Positions 1 to 10,214 of a stretch of DNA of 64,000 bases are shown one piece after another (the first letter of the stretch is position 1; each line of letters begins with the position of its first letter). The notes under the pieces were generated by a model. It worked only from the letters and a program-made list of their open reading frames with translations, made no database searches and had not been told where the DNA came from. A program made the translations under genes and the position numbers. The stretch lies in assembly GCF_900141865.1 (NCBI RefSeq), contig NZ_FQYW01000009.1:62001-126000 (forward strand), written 5' to 3'. The stretch comes from Anaerovibrio lipolyticus DSM 3074 (GTDB taxonomy: Bacteria > Bacillota > Negativicutes > Selenomonadales > Selenomonadaceae).

Positions 1-718
1 ATACAAGGGTACCGGATCCGGCAGCTGGGTCATAGATGCTGACATTTTTCACATCTTCCGGCACAAGGATTTTGGCTATAATCTGGGCAATGGAATGTGG
101 TGTGTAATATTCTGCATACTGGCCGCTGTCCTTGTTATAGTCCTTAATAAGATATTCAAAAATATCTGCAAAGAAATCGTACTTTTGCTGGAAAATCTTG
201 TCAAAGCTGGTAGCTGCAAGTTTGTTAATAATGGCACGACAAAAATCATCCTGTCTTTCTACTTCTGTAACAAGATTTGACAGGGTATCAAAGAGGCGCA
301 CTTTGCTCTGGGCCCCGGCTGCCACGGAGAATACATCCTTATTTTCATCGGAAATATGGAGCAGAGCATTATCAAAGGTAATATGGAAGCCCTGTTCTCC
401 CTTGCGGGAAAAGAGGCTACTGATAAGGTCAGCGGGACGGATGCGAGCTACTTTTGCATCAAGGTCCAGCATCTGGAAATCAAAATCATCATCTGAAAGA
501 CCAGACAGCTTTTCCTCTGCTTCCTTGGTGCTCATGCCTTTAAATTCATCCAGCTCTTTTACGGCGGCGATAAATTTATCGTTGAGGAACTTATAAAGAA
601 AAGTTTCCGTGATGATTTTATACTCATTACCACTGTTGCCAAGGCCATAATTTGAACAAATGGCCTTAAGGTCATCAATCAGCCCATAAATCTTCTCTTT
701 TTCAGATATTAATACCAT
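1..718 (-). CDS. hsdM: Type I restriction-modification DNA methyltransferase subunit HsdM (3' end missing)
   Basis: Reading leftward from an ATG at 718, the frame stays open to the window edge, so only the N-terminal 239 codons are present. A good ribosome site (AGGAG, 6 nt spacer) precedes it. The protein starts MVLISEKEKIYG, then shows the HsdM N-terminal helical domain, and near the edge YYTPHSIAQII followed by DPAAGSGTL, the SAM-binding motif I of N6-adenine methyltransferases. Family knowledge: HsdM with HsdS methylates the recognition site and, with HsdR, forms the restriction complex. It begins 12 bp after hsdR ends, so the two are co-transcribed; hsdS is presumably beyond the left edge. 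Confidence 0.93.
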   Translation of the reverse strand, partial: MVLISEKEKIYGLIDDLKAICSNYGLGNSGNEYKIITETFLYKFLNDKFIAAVKELDEFKGMSTKEAEEKLSGLSDDDFDFQMLDLDAKVARIRPADLISSLFSRKGEQGFHITFDNALLHISDENKDVFSVAAGAQSKVRLFDTLSNLVTEVERQDDFCRAIINKLAATSFDKIFQQKYDFFADIFEYLIKDYNKDSGQYAEYYTPHSIAQIIAKILVPEDVKNVSIYDPAAGSGTLV

Positions 719-730
719 TTCATTCTCCTG

Positions 731-3700
731 TTACTGTATATATTGCTCTTTTATTTCGTGTCCAATTTGTTTTACGATGTCCAATGTCAGTTCTTGGCCT
801 GGTATATCCTTAAGCCCCAGCTTGATGTCTTTCCATAAGTTTTTCTCGAAGAAATTTTCATTTTCCAAGATACTCTCTTTATGGAGAAGCTGGTCATCAA
901 TACGCTGTTTCATGTCTACCAAGAAATTAAACAACACCGTCTGATTTTTTATCAACTCTTTGCGCAGCAAACTCTTATGGATGCGCATATATTTTTCATC
1001 ACCGCCATAACGCTGTGACAGTCTTTCATTGGCGGCGTTGATATCGTGCATCTTTTTACGCAGGGCTTCCAGCTTTTTATCCTGTTCCTGCATTTCTTCC
1101 ACAGTCATTTGCTGGATATCATGGCCCTCAAGAATACGGCGCAGTTCATCCCAAAGATTAAGATATTCAGGGTCGTTTTTATCACGGTTACGGCCAAACT
1201 CACTGATAGTTATACGGCGCTTGCTGGCAAAGGCATCAGCCAATGGCAGTTCCTTCTCGCTTACCTTTTTAAAAGAATACTGGATATCACGGGCCGCCAG
1301 TTCCACCAGCTGGTCAATGTCTTCTGGATTCTGCAGGGCTTCCTTTTCATTGATAAGCTGAATCCGCTGGTCTGCCAGTTGATAGAGCTTGCGAACACGG
1401 TCACGGTCCATTTGCTTGGCAAGATCCTCATAACCAAATAACTGGGCCAAGTTGTAAAGTTCTTTGTAAAGAGCCAGGGCCCGGCGCAACTCCAAAAGCT
1501 CATCTTTGTTTTCAATGGCACTGATTTGCTGTTGGAAAATTTCAAGATTGGCAGTATCGTAAGAAAACAGCTTTTCCTTGATTTCGTCTAAGTCTTGCTG
1601 TATTTCTTCCGTGGTCTTGAAGATATTCTGAAATTGCTGGAAATCATCTCCCAGTTCTTCCTTTAGTTCAGCCAAATATGCCTGGTTGGTTTTATCAAAC
1701 TCAGAGCGGATATCTGCAAAATCTACAACATAGCCAAATCTCTGCTGCTTATATGGTCTGTTGACTCTCGTTAAGCACTGCAAAAGATTGTGCTCACGAA
1801 TAACCCGCCCCAGATATAGCTTTTTAAGGCGCGGTGAATCAAAGCCCGTAAGGAGCATATTGAATACTACCAATATATCCACATCGCCCCGCTTGAAGGC
1901 ATCCCGCTTATCTTTAAGTTCATCACGGCTGTCGCCTACAGTAGACAATACCAGCTCAGCTGTAAAAACGCCTCGGCTCTTTATTTCATCACATATAGCC
2001 TGGGCTTGTTTTGAAGAATCGGCCACAACCATGGCGCCAATTGTTTTGTCGCCCAATATGATCCGTGAACCTACAAAGTCTTCTTCAATATAATCAACCA
2101 GTGGCTTTATATAGTTCTCGTTACAGGTGATATCCTTCTTCTGTATAAGGCCTTTCTGAACCTCGGTCTTTAGCTTATCCAAGGCAGCCCCCAACTGCAG
2201 ACGATATTCAGTTTTGATGCCTTCGCGAATAAGGCGAAGGGTATAACCGTCTGCTATGGACTGGTTGTAGTAATATTTATGGATATAATTGCCAAAGAGA
2301 TTTTTAGTGGCTACTTTTCCAATAAGTGGTGTGCCAGTAAGGCCAAAGCGGACAGCCTTCCGATCAGAATTAAACAGCAGGGAAAGGAAAGTACCTTCAG
2401 CACTGTAATCACGATGTACTTCATCTATAAAGTAAACCCGCTGAATGGAAACATTGTAATCTGGTTCTTTGCCCACTGCCTCTTGGTCGAATTTCTGAAT
2501 ATTAACCACATTCATTACCAGCCCGCCTGTGGTGGTATCCTCGCTGGTACTCTGAATGTTTTTCAAAAACTCTGCACGGGTTCCTATTTCCACAACATTT
2601 AAGCCACGGGCACGGAATTCGTCAGCGGCCTGTTGCATAAGATCCAAACGGTCCACTATAAAATAGAACTTTGCCACAACACCTTTTCTGGCGTAGTAGT
2701 CTGTAAGGATTTTTACATTATAGAAGGAAAGCTCTGTTTTGCCGCTGCCCTGGGTGTGCCAAATAACTCCGCCACGATGGTCCTGTTCCTTGCCAGCCGT
2801 ATCATCCAAATATTTCATAATGGCATGGGAAGCGAAGAATTGCTGATAGCGCATTAAATGCTTGGCAATTTCCATAACGCCTTCCTTATTGACCTTCTCC
2901 ACATATGTTATGCCATATTTCAAAAGCCACAATAAACGCTCTGGGGTAAACAATGAAGAAATGATGCGATGAGTAGGTGTCCCCGGCTGCATATTGGTCT
3001 GATACTCTGGCTGGTTTTTCAGCATGGCCATATTGGTATCCTGCAGAATAAACTCCTCTACCTTCGGATCCAGTTCTCCTATACGCTCATATATGGAGGA
3101 ATCTTCTTCACGGAAATGGCTGAAAAATAATCGGCCATGACCATTGGTGGCATAAAAAGCCCCTGATATTGGTACACTCTCCGTATCATCATATTCCATG
3201 TTGTTAGAAAACATCATTATCTGAGTAATGTTGAGGAACTTTCTATACTTTGGATTTAAAGTCCTGTCATTCATCCGCATGTACTCAGCCTGCATACCCT
3301 TTCGGTTGTTTGGAATTTTTACTTCGCAAAATGCCAGGGGCAAGCCGTTGATGAAAAGGGTAATATCTGGGCGGAAGCTGCCTTCCTTTGTTTCTTTGTC
3401 CACCAGACATTCCACTTCGGTGGCAACTTCAAAGGTATTGTTATCAATGTTATTGTAGTCAATCAGCATCATTGACTGACCGCGACATTCAACACCTGTC
3501 TGGAGCTTTTTAAAAAATTCACGTCCTAAATCATCCACGGCCAATGAATCTGACAAGGCCGAAACGATGCCTTTAATCTCGTCATCAGTTAATGGCTCCT
3601 CCAGTTCATTCACACGATCCAATGAATCACGGAGAATTTCTGTATTTATATTTGTTTCAAAATCCAAAACCGGGCGAATATCTTTCAAAGAACGATAACG

Positions 3701-3820
3701 ATATCCCAGACGTGTAAAATACATCAATGCTGGTATTTTAACTCTTGAATCTTCGCTGAAGTTCTTCCCCATGTGACTCATCTCCCTAATGCCCAATAGC
3801 ACTGCAGAATTCACTTTCAT
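731..3820 (-). CDS. hsdR: Type I restriction enzyme endonuclease/translocase subunit HsdR
   Basis: 1029 residues, full length for HsdR. The N-terminal nuclease domain has the PD-(D/E)xK core (PD at 151-152, E166-V-K168). The SF2 motor follows: Walker A HTQGSGKTE (about 355-363), DEVH box (466-469), motif III LTGTP (about 495), and a C-terminal helical region that binds the methylase. It translocates DNA past unmethylated sites and cleaves at collisions. No inactivating change is seen. The start at 3820 is the longest; Met14 or Met17 are alternatives. Placed first in the hsdR-hsdM order on the minus strand. Confidence 0.95.
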   Translation of the reverse strand: MKVNSAVLLGIREMSHMGKNFSEDSRVKIPALMYFTRLGYRYRSLKDIRPVLDFETNINTEILRDSLDRVNELEEPLTDDEIKGIVSALSDSLAVDDLGREFFKKLQTGVECRGQSMMLIDYNNIDNNTFEVATEVECLVDKETKEGSFRPDITLFINGLPLAFCEVKIPNNRKGMQAEYMRMNDRTLNPKYRKFLNITQIMMFSNNMEYDDTESVPISGAFYATNGHGRLFFSHFREEDSSIYERIGELDPKVEEFILQDTNMAMLKNQPEYQTNMQPGTPTHRIISSLFTPERLLWLLKYGITYVEKVNKEGVMEIAKHLMRYQQFFASHAIMKYLDDTAGKEQDHRGGVIWHTQGSGKTELSFYNVKILTDYYARKGVVAKFYFIVDRLDLMQQAADEFRARGLNVVEIGTRAEFLKNIQSTSEDTTTGGLVMNVVNIQKFDQEAVGKEPDYNVSIQRVYFIDEVHRDYSAEGTFLSLLFNSDRKAVRFGLTGTPLIGKVATKNLFGNYIHKYYYNQSIADGYTLRLIREGIKTEYRLQLGAALDKLKTEVQKGLIQKKDITCNENYIKPLVDYIEEDFVGSRIILGDKTIGAMVVADSSKQAQAICDEIKSRGVFTAELVLSTVGDSRDELKDKRDAFKRGDVDILVVFNMLLTGFDSPRLKKLYLGRVIREHNLLQCLTRVNRPYKQQRFGYVVDFADIRSEFDKTNQAYLAELKEELGDDFQQFQNIFKTTEEIQQDLDEIKEKLFSYDTANLEIFQQQISAIENKDELLELRRALALYKELYNLAQLFGYEDLAKQMDRDRVRKLYQLADQRIQLINEKEALQNPEDIDQLVELAARDIQYSFKKVSEKELPLADAFASKRRITISEFGRNRDKNDPEYLNLWDELRRILEGHDIQQMTVEEMQEQDKKLEALRKKMHDINAANERLSQRYGGDEKYMRIHKSLLRKELIKNQTVLFNFLVDMKQRIDDQLLHKESILENENFFEKNLWKDIKLGLKDIPGQELTLDIVKQIGHEIKEQYIQ

Positions 3821-3892
3821 TTTATAAGTATTTTAACACTTTAAAAATATAAGCTCAATTTGTGGTGTTAGAATTTTTTACCAAATATAAAT

Positions 3893-3932
3893 CCCCTGAT
3901 ATCATTATTAACAATAATATTGATATCAGGGG
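3893..3932 (-). terminator. Hairpin after the dynamin gene
   Basis: Perfect 12-bp inverted repeat (CCCCTGATATCA and its complement) around a 16-nt loop, 37 bp after the dynamin stop codon on the minus strand. The U-run is poor (ATTTATATTT), so it may be a weak or processing hairpin. Confidence 0.55.
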
Positions 3933-3968
3933 ATAATTTATATATTTATGCTATTCTTTCCGAAAATA

Positions 3969-6900
3969 TCATAATTCCATAAGCTGATTATACACCTGCT
4001 CCAGCTCTGTAATATCAAGGCCGCCGTCAAGGGCCTTGATATTTGTTTCCAGACGCTCCTTAAGACGTTTGCTGAAGCGCTGGCAAACCTTGTCATAGAG
4101 GCCACAAAGGGCTTCTGTTTCCTGACTTAGGAGCTTTGATTTTTCCTGGGCCAGATAATCATCCGCCATCTTGGAAAGTATAACTTCCATTTCTTCAGCC
4201 ATTATCTTGGAGGCACCCTCCTCGAAGAAGTCCTTTGGATTCTTATAGATGGAAAGTGGCTTGGAAAAGCTGTCACGTCCAACACCAACAAATGCCTGCT
4301 GGAAATTCAGCTGATTTTCATAACTGTATTCCTTAATTGATAAGGTGAACTCATTGCTGATCTGGGAAAGGCGCTGGTTGGTATGCTCCTGAAATTTCAG
4401 CAGGGAATTTCTGATGTAATTATCAGTTCTGAGGCTGGTGGCTCTAAGCTCCTGGGCCAAATCAAAGCCAATGCTTTCAAGAAGCTGATCCAGAGCCTCC
4501 TTAAGCTGCTCATTGGAATTGCCCCCGGATTTCAGAGTGGCAGGATTAAAGGACTCACGGAAGAAATCAAGGTATCTTAAGAAAACTCTCTGCTTAACAT
4601 AATAAATAAGCTCAGAGGCCTCCTGCTCCAGCCCCTTCACCAGCTCTGTATTGCTTAAATCTGAAAGCACAGAGCCAATTTTCTGCTGGAACCTCTTTAA
4701 TTCAGCCAGCCGATGCTCTCTTTGAACGCTGTCACTTTTACTTATATTAATAAGATCCCTGATGCGCTCCACTGCCTTATCAAACTCCTGACGGGCGGCG
4801 GAAAGGGCTATATCATTTAAGTCGTTGACAACAAAATTGTAGAAGGCATTTTCAAATTCTGTTGGTGTGGTGTTGCCAGCCTCTCTTTCCTCCAAGACCT
4901 CTTGTGAGGATAAAGCAAAGAGCTGTGGCTTGGAAACGCCGTAGGATTTAAGCTGCTTGCGGACATAATTAACCACATGGTCTGCCTCGTCCTGATCCTC
5001 AGCCAAATCAATGGCATTAACGATAAAGAACATTTTATCCAGCTGGAAGGAATCCTTTACACGGCCCATCTGAATGATAAACTCCCTATCAGCCTTGCCA
5101 AAGGCATGGTTGTAATAGGTTACATAAAGCACCACATCAGACTGGCGAATGAAGTTAAAGGACATATTGGTATGACGGGCGTTAATGGAATCAGCTCCCG
5201 GAGTGTCCACCAAAGTTATTCCCTTAGCTGTCAGCGGACAATCGTAATACACCTTAATCCAGTCCACAAAGCAGGACTTGTCCTCCTGGGCAGCATATTC
5301 ACCAAAGCCCTTTAAATCACTGGCAAACACTTTGCCCAGGTTGCTTTCAACAGCATCAAAGCCTGATATAAAGGCCCGCAGGAAGGATTTTTCCTTTTGG
5401 TGAGTGTTGCCCCCCTTGTTCATGGCCTCCTTGGCCAAGATAACAGCTTCCTTTAAGCTGGCTGGTGACATATTAAATGGCTTAAAGGCCCTTCGTAAAT
5501 CATCCAGCAGCATATTTTCGGATTTAAGCTTAATGTCCACTGTGCCATGAGGATGGTCCTCATCTATAGGCAAAATCATATTGATGGCGGCTGTTGTTGG
5601 ATTTGGTGATACAGGCAGCAGTCTTTCTCCCAAAAGTGAATTTGCGAAGGAAGACTTTCCCGCACTGAAGGCACCAAAGAGAGTTACCAAGAAGCCTTTA
5701 TTATTAAGGCGTTCAGCCCTATCCTGAAGCTCCTGGGCCATCTGCCCCACTCCTGGTATTTCCCCAATAAGCTCAGCACTTTTGTGAAGTCTTACGGACA
5801 TTTCCTTTAATTTTTCAGTACCAGAAGCAGTGAAAATATCAAGGTGTTTAGGAACCAAATTGTTATGGTCATGGGAATTTTGTTTATCACCATTGGCCTG
5901 CTCGCCTGTTTCTGCCTTATCAACTGTATTTATTAAGGAATCTTTAGAATCTAAGGCTGCTTCTGGGGCTACTATTTCCTCATCCGGGATTTCAACTTTT
6001 AATATTTCAGCAATATCTTCATTGGTATCCACCATTGATTCATTGGTAAGCATATCCCCAAGTTCCTTTGAAAGACTGGACATTTCAGTATCCAAAGAAT
6101 CCATAGTGCTCCAGGCTCTATGGTATTCCTCCAGTTCATTTAAACGGGAATTGATGATATCAATGCGCTGTCCCCTGTGATTATTCAACAGCTCAGCAAA
6201 TATATTTTTAATGTCTGCTGCCTTGTTGCGTGCCACATTTTTTATACCCTCCGCAAAGTTTAAGGTATAGTTCATTACATAGCTGCCGTCCTGGGTGAGT
6301 TTAGCCCCGGAACGCATTGCTTCAGTAAGCAGCTCCTGTGGCGGCAGGATTTCCAGTGACTGAATTTTCTCCTGCAGCTCCTTGTTATTAACATTATGCT
6401 GACGGACAAAATCCAATAAAAATGTCTTTAAATGCCATTCAATCTGGGTCTTTGCCTTTTCAGAGGCATCCTCAAAGAAAACCTGCTTTCTCCGCTCCAG
6501 CTCAGCCTCAGTTTTCTTGCCACGGCCAAAAAATCCCACCTTAAAGGATGGCTGACAGGCCTCCAGATAATCTCTGGCCAAATCACGGGTGGAGGTTGGC
6601 ATTAAATAAGCATTATCCAATATTTTGGCAATTCCCGCCTTGTATGTTTCCTCCCAATCCTCATTAAGAATATCCTGCTCATTGGAAAGACTGTCATATT
6701 CCTGACGCATAAGCTGCAGCTTATCTGATGCAATCCCTTCAAGGATAGCACCTGCTTCCTTCTTTTTTGCATCAGAATCCTTTTCAGATGCCTTAATATA
6801 TTCCGTAATAATTCTATTTAAGGAAGCGTAAATGGAATCCTCAAGATTATCATTGCGGTGGGCAATCTTATCCTCCAGCAGTTCCATTAGCTCCTGGTAC

Positions 6901-7628
6901 TGGTTGTGAGGCGCATCAGGATATTTGGCAGATATAAAATATACGCCCTTGGCCTTTACACCCCAGCCTTCAAAGGCCTTATACACAGAATTTTTGAAGG
7001 TATCAAAGGACAATTCCTTTTCACGGTGCTTATCTATCTGATTAATTACCAGATATACCTCCTTGCCGGCCTTGGTCAGATCACGGGTAAAGGAGAAATT
7101 CAGCTCTGACTGAACGTGATTGTAGTCCATGACATAGAAAATTATATCCGCCAGATGAATAGCATCCTCTGTAACCATTCGATGGGCATCATCAACAGAA
7201 TCAATGCCCGGTGTATCCATAATTTCCACACCCTCCGGAATATGGAGATTGGAATAACTCAGCTCAATACAGGAGACAGCATCACCATCACGACAATAGC
7301 TCCTAACAAGATCATAGTCATATGGTGCCAGATATTTCCGTGGCTTTCCCTTGCTGAAAAACACACGGGCGTAGTCCTCCCCCTTATACACCTTCACCAG
7401 ATTGGCAGAGGTTGGTATAGGGCTGGAAGGCAGTATATTATCCCCTAAAAAGGAATTAATAAGTCTGGATTTTCCCGCAGAAAAATGCCCTGCAAAGGCA
7501 ATACCATATGTCTTGTCAGTGAGCTTCTGGGCCAGATGACGGACATGGTTCATATTGCGGGTATGATTAATTTTTTTAAAATATTCGTAAGCTGCTGTTA
7601 GCTTATTTTCCAATAATTCTTTATTCAT
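3969..7628 (-). CDS. Tandem bacterial dynamin-like GTPase (DynA type)
   Basis: 1219 residues carrying two complete dynamin GTPase modules in one chain. Module 1 has P-loop GHFSAGKS (47-54), DTPGIDS (about 140) and NQID (G4). Module 2 has P-loop GAFSAGKSS (about 655), DTPGADS (about 807) and NAIDLAED. Long helical stalk segments follow each GTPase. This is the arrangement of Bacillus DynA, a large membrane-remodelling GTPase linked to membrane fusion and to protection against phage- or antibiotic-induced membrane damage. It acts at the inner face of the cytoplasmic membrane. priA ends 11 bp upstream, so both probably share a transcript. Family assignment is firm; the cellular role is by analogy. 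Confidence 0.9.
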   Translation of the reverse strand: MNKELLENKLTAAYEYFKKINHTRNMNHVRHLAQKLTDKTYGIAFAGHFSAGKSRLINSFLGDNILPSSPIPTSANLVKVYKGEDYARVFFSKGKPRKYLAPYDYDLVRSYCRDGDAVSCIELSYSNLHIPEGVEIMDTPGIDSVDDAHRMVTEDAIHLADIIFYVMDYNHVQSELNFSFTRDLTKAGKEVYLVINQIDKHREKELSFDTFKNSVYKAFEGWGVKAKGVYFISAKYPDAPHNQYQELMELLEDKIAHRNDNLEDSIYASLNRIITEYIKASEKDSDAKKKEAGAILEGIASDKLQLMRQEYDSLSNEQDILNEDWEETYKAGIAKILDNAYLMPTSTRDLARDYLEACQPSFKVGFFGRGKKTEAELERRKQVFFEDASEKAKTQIEWHLKTFLLDFVRQHNVNNKELQEKIQSLEILPPQELLTEAMRSGAKLTQDGSYVMNYTLNFAEGIKNVARNKAADIKNIFAELLNNHRGQRIDIINSRLNELEEYHRAWSTMDSLDTEMSSLSKELGDMLTNESMVDTNEDIAEILKVEIPDEEIVAPEAALDSKDSLINTVDKAETGEQANGDKQNSHDHNNLVPKHLDIFTASGTEKLKEMSVRLHKSAELIGEIPGVGQMAQELQDRAERLNNKGFLVTLFGAFSAGKSSFANSLLGERLLPVSPNPTTAAINMILPIDEDHPHGTVDIKLKSENMLLDDLRRAFKPFNMSPASLKEAVILAKEAMNKGGNTHQKEKSFLRAFISGFDAVESNLGKVFASDLKGFGEYAAQEDKSCFVDWIKVYYDCPLTAKGITLVDTPGADSINARHTNMSFNFIRQSDVVLYVTYYNHAFGKADREFIIQMGRVKDSFQLDKMFFIVNAIDLAEDQDEADHVVNYVRKQLKSYGVSKPQLFALSSQEVLEEREAGNTTPTEFENAFYNFVVNDLNDIALSAARQEFDKAVERIRDLINISKSDSVQREHRLAELKRFQQKIGSVLSDLSNTELVKGLEQEASELIYYVKQRVFLRYLDFFRESFNPATLKSGGNSNEQLKEALDQLLESIGFDLAQELRATSLRTDNYIRNSLLKFQEHTNQRLSQISNEFTLSIKEYSYENQLNFQQAFVGVGRDSFSKPLSIYKNPKDFFEEGASKIMAEEMEVILSKMADDYLAQEKSKLLSQETEALCGLYDKVCQRFSKRLKERLETNIKALDGGLDITELEQVYNQLMEL

Positions 7629-7639
7629 AATTGCTCCAA

Positions 7640-10108
7640 TCAGGACGTGGTGATAGGGTCGATATCTATCATTACATTCATATCACGGTGTACTCCCTGG
7701 TCACGGAGGAATTTATTTACCGCCTTTAGATCATCGGTTTTTATCAGCATGGAAAATCTGTGAACTCCCTTAAAAACAGGAATCATGGCAGGAGCCGGGC
7801 CGATAATCTGATGATGCTTGGTATAACCGAATTTATTTAAGAAATTATCCTTTATATTCTGAGCCTGCTGACGGGCGTTTTCCGGCTTTTCGTTGTGTAC
7901 TATCAGCTTAACAATACGACAAAATGGCGGATAGAAGAGACTTTCCCTCAGCTTCATTTCTTCCTCGTAAAAGGCCTGATAATCCTGCTTTATACCGCTT
8001 TGTACTGCATTATGCTCTGGCGAATAGCTCTGAACTATAACCTTGCCGGGAATATCTCCACGGCCTGCCCGTCCAGCAGTCTGGGTTATGAGCATAAACA
8101 CTCTTTCTGCCGCACGGAAATCTGGCATATTAAGGGCCGAATCTGCACTGATAATACCCACTGCCGTAACATTTGGAATATCATGTCCCTTGGCCACCAT
8201 CTGGGTTCCAAGAAGTATATCAAATTCCTTATTGCGGAACCGCTCAATAATATTAGTATGACCAAACTTGCCAGTAGTGGTATCCCTGTCCATGCGAATA
8301 ACTCTGGCCTTGGTAACCAATGTCCTCAGCTCCTGCTCCAACTTTTCTGTACCCGAACCAAAATACTTGATATAGCGGCTCTCGCATTTTGGACACACAT
8401 CCGGCACAGGAACTGTAATGTCACAATGATGGCACATCAGACGCTTATCCTTGTGATATACAAGAGGCATGGTGCATTGAGGACACTTAATAACCTCTCC
8501 GCAGGAACGACACATTACAAAGGTAGCAAAGCCACGACGGTTCAACATAATGATCATCTGCTCTCCCTTGGAGATGGTGTCTTCAATAAGAAGTCGCAAA
8601 GGGTGACTTATAATATTTCGCCTTCCCTTTTTAAGCTCCTGGCGCATATCTACACAGGCCACCTGCGGAAGTGGCTTATTGCCAATACGATTTGGCAGTT
8701 GAAGCATGGTACATTTACCAATCTGGGCCCTATGATATGTTTCCAATGAAGGAGTGGCACTTCCCAAAAGCAGCGGTGCCCCGTAAATCTCAGCCAGCTT
8801 TTCTGCCACTACTCTGGCATGATAACGTGGAGATTCATCCTGCTTATAGGAATTATCCTGCTCCTCATCCATAATAATCAGCCCGATGTCATCAGCTGGA
8901 GTAAATAGGGCGGATCGGGCACCAATAATAATACCCGCCTCACCGCGACGTACCCTTAAAATGGCATCATTACGCTCGCTAATGGACAGCCGGCTATGAA
9001 TTACAATAATGTCTTCTTCAAAGTAGCTCTTAAAGGCCTGTACCACTTGGCCTGTAAGGGCAATTTCCGGTACTAGAACCACAACTCTGCGGCCTAATTT
9101 CCGTACTTTTCTGGCAGCCTCAATATACACCTGTGTTTTGCCACTGCCAGTAACACCATAAAGCAAAAATTCCTTGAATTCTTTGCTGTTTATAGCTTTT
9201 TCCAAAGCATCAACAGCATTTTGCTGCTCGGTGGTAAGCTCGATTTCCTTATGCCTTTGGCTGGGAGCATCATAACTGTTGCGGAAAACACGGCGTTGTT
9301 CCTTTCGTAATAATCCTGCTTCTGTCAGCGCTTTAATGGTTGCCGCTGAAACACCCCGTGATTTAAAATCCTCTGCCGCTATCGAGTTTTCAGCAGTAAG
9401 GGATTGCTCACCCTTCTGCTGGTTCATAATAAGCTCCAATGCCTTTTTCTGGGCTGGCTTTCTTGAATAATCCCCAAGAAGCTCCTCCGTGACTTGCACA
9501 ACAGGAGTATAAACAGTTTCAAAGGCAGCCTTGGCCTTATTATCCGCATTGTATATCCGTTTAATCAGCTTATATTGCAGGAGCTTTTCCAAGATATTAT
9601 CAAGGTCAGTGGCAAGCTCCTCATTGCCATCAGCAATCAACTGATCCTTTATCTCTTTTTTCTTGGACACACCAGCAGCCATAATGGCATTATAAACACA
9701 ACCATAGGACCGAACCTGTAAAAGGACATTATCACCAGCATCATTCACCGCCTCATAAGCCAGCTGAATATGGGCACCACTTTTTCCGGGGATAAAAAGA
9801 CGCATCATTTCCCCCACAGAGCAAAGGTAAAATTCCGCCATCCAACGGGCAGCATCTATTACCTCATGGGTAAACCAGGCTTCCTCATCCAGAGTGCCCT
9901 TTATTTCCTTAAGCTTAAAATCTCCCTTGATACTGCTTTCATCCACATCATTTACGGACACAATAAAACCTTCGATAGATCTGCCACCAAATGGCACAAT
10001 AACCCTCCAGCCCTCTTTAAGAAAGCCAAGATGATCCGGCACAATGTAGCTATATGCCTGAGATATGCTTTTTATGGGAATGTTAATATAAACATCAGCA
10101 AGTATCAC
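7640..10108 (-). CDS. priA: Primosomal protein N' (replication restart helicase PriA)
   Basis: 822 residues. It shows an N-terminal 3'-DNA-binding domain, Walker A GVTGSGKT (about 321), MDEEQD (about 413), and the PriA zinc-binding insert with four CxxC pairs (CRSC, CPQC, CHHC, CPKC, about 526-576). The C-terminal helicase lobe has the motif VI region TQTAGRAGRG. PriA recognises stalled or repaired forks and reloads the replicative helicase. It is the first gene of a pair with the downstream dynamin. The length is slightly above the E. coli protein, mainly from a longer linker at about 130-290. Confidence 0.96.
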   Translation of the reverse strand: MILADVYINIPIKSISQAYSYIVPDHLGFLKEGWRVIVPFGGRSIEGFIVSVNDVDESSIKGDFKLKEIKGTLDEEAWFTHEVIDAARWMAEFYLCSVGEMMRLFIPGKSGAHIQLAYEAVNDAGDNVLLQVRSYGCVYNAIMAAGVSKKKEIKDQLIADGNEELATDLDNILEKLLQYKLIKRIYNADNKAKAAFETVYTPVVQVTEELLGDYSRKPAQKKALELIMNQQKGEQSLTAENSIAAEDFKSRGVSAATIKALTEAGLLRKEQRRVFRNSYDAPSQRHKEIELTTEQQNAVDALEKAINSKEFKEFLLYGVTGSGKTQVYIEAARKVRKLGRRVVVLVPEIALTGQVVQAFKSYFEEDIIVIHSRLSISERNDAILRVRRGEAGIIIGARSALFTPADDIGLIIMDEEQDNSYKQDESPRYHARVVAEKLAEIYGAPLLLGSATPSLETYHRAQIGKCTMLQLPNRIGNKPLPQVACVDMRQELKKGRRNIISHPLRLLIEDTISKGEQMIIMLNRRGFATFVMCRSCGEVIKCPQCTMPLVYHKDKRLMCHHCDITVPVPDVCPKCESRYIKYFGSGTEKLEQELRTLVTKARVIRMDRDTTTGKFGHTNIIERFRNKEFDILLGTQMVAKGHDIPNVTAVGIISADSALNMPDFRAAERVFMLITQTAGRAGRGDIPGKVIVQSYSPEHNAVQSGIKQDYQAFYEEEMKLRESLFYPPFCRIVKLIVHNEKPENARQQAQNIKDNFLNKFGYTKHHQIIGPAPAMIPVFKGVHRFSMLIKTDDLKAVNKFLRDQGVHRDMNVMIDIDPITTS

Positions 10109-10158
10109 AATATCAGTCCGTCCTGTATTTTAGTCCTGTATTAAAAATGGATATAGAT

Positions 10159-10190
10159 GAAAAAACGGGACCCTGTTGCTAGTCCCGTTT
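10159..10190 (-). terminator. Rho-independent terminator of the apt-lipoprotein unit
   Basis: On the minus strand a 9-bp perfect stem (AAACGGGAC / GTCCCGTTT, loop 10 nt) is followed by a run of T. It lies 25 bp after the lipoprotein stop. Confidence 0.85.
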
Positions 10191-10214
10191 CAATTTATTA
10201 AGTGTTCTTATTCT

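Noticed and set aside
7895-8749. Long open frame antisense to priA
   Set aside because: Lies entirely opposite an intact, motif-complete priA; no independent support.
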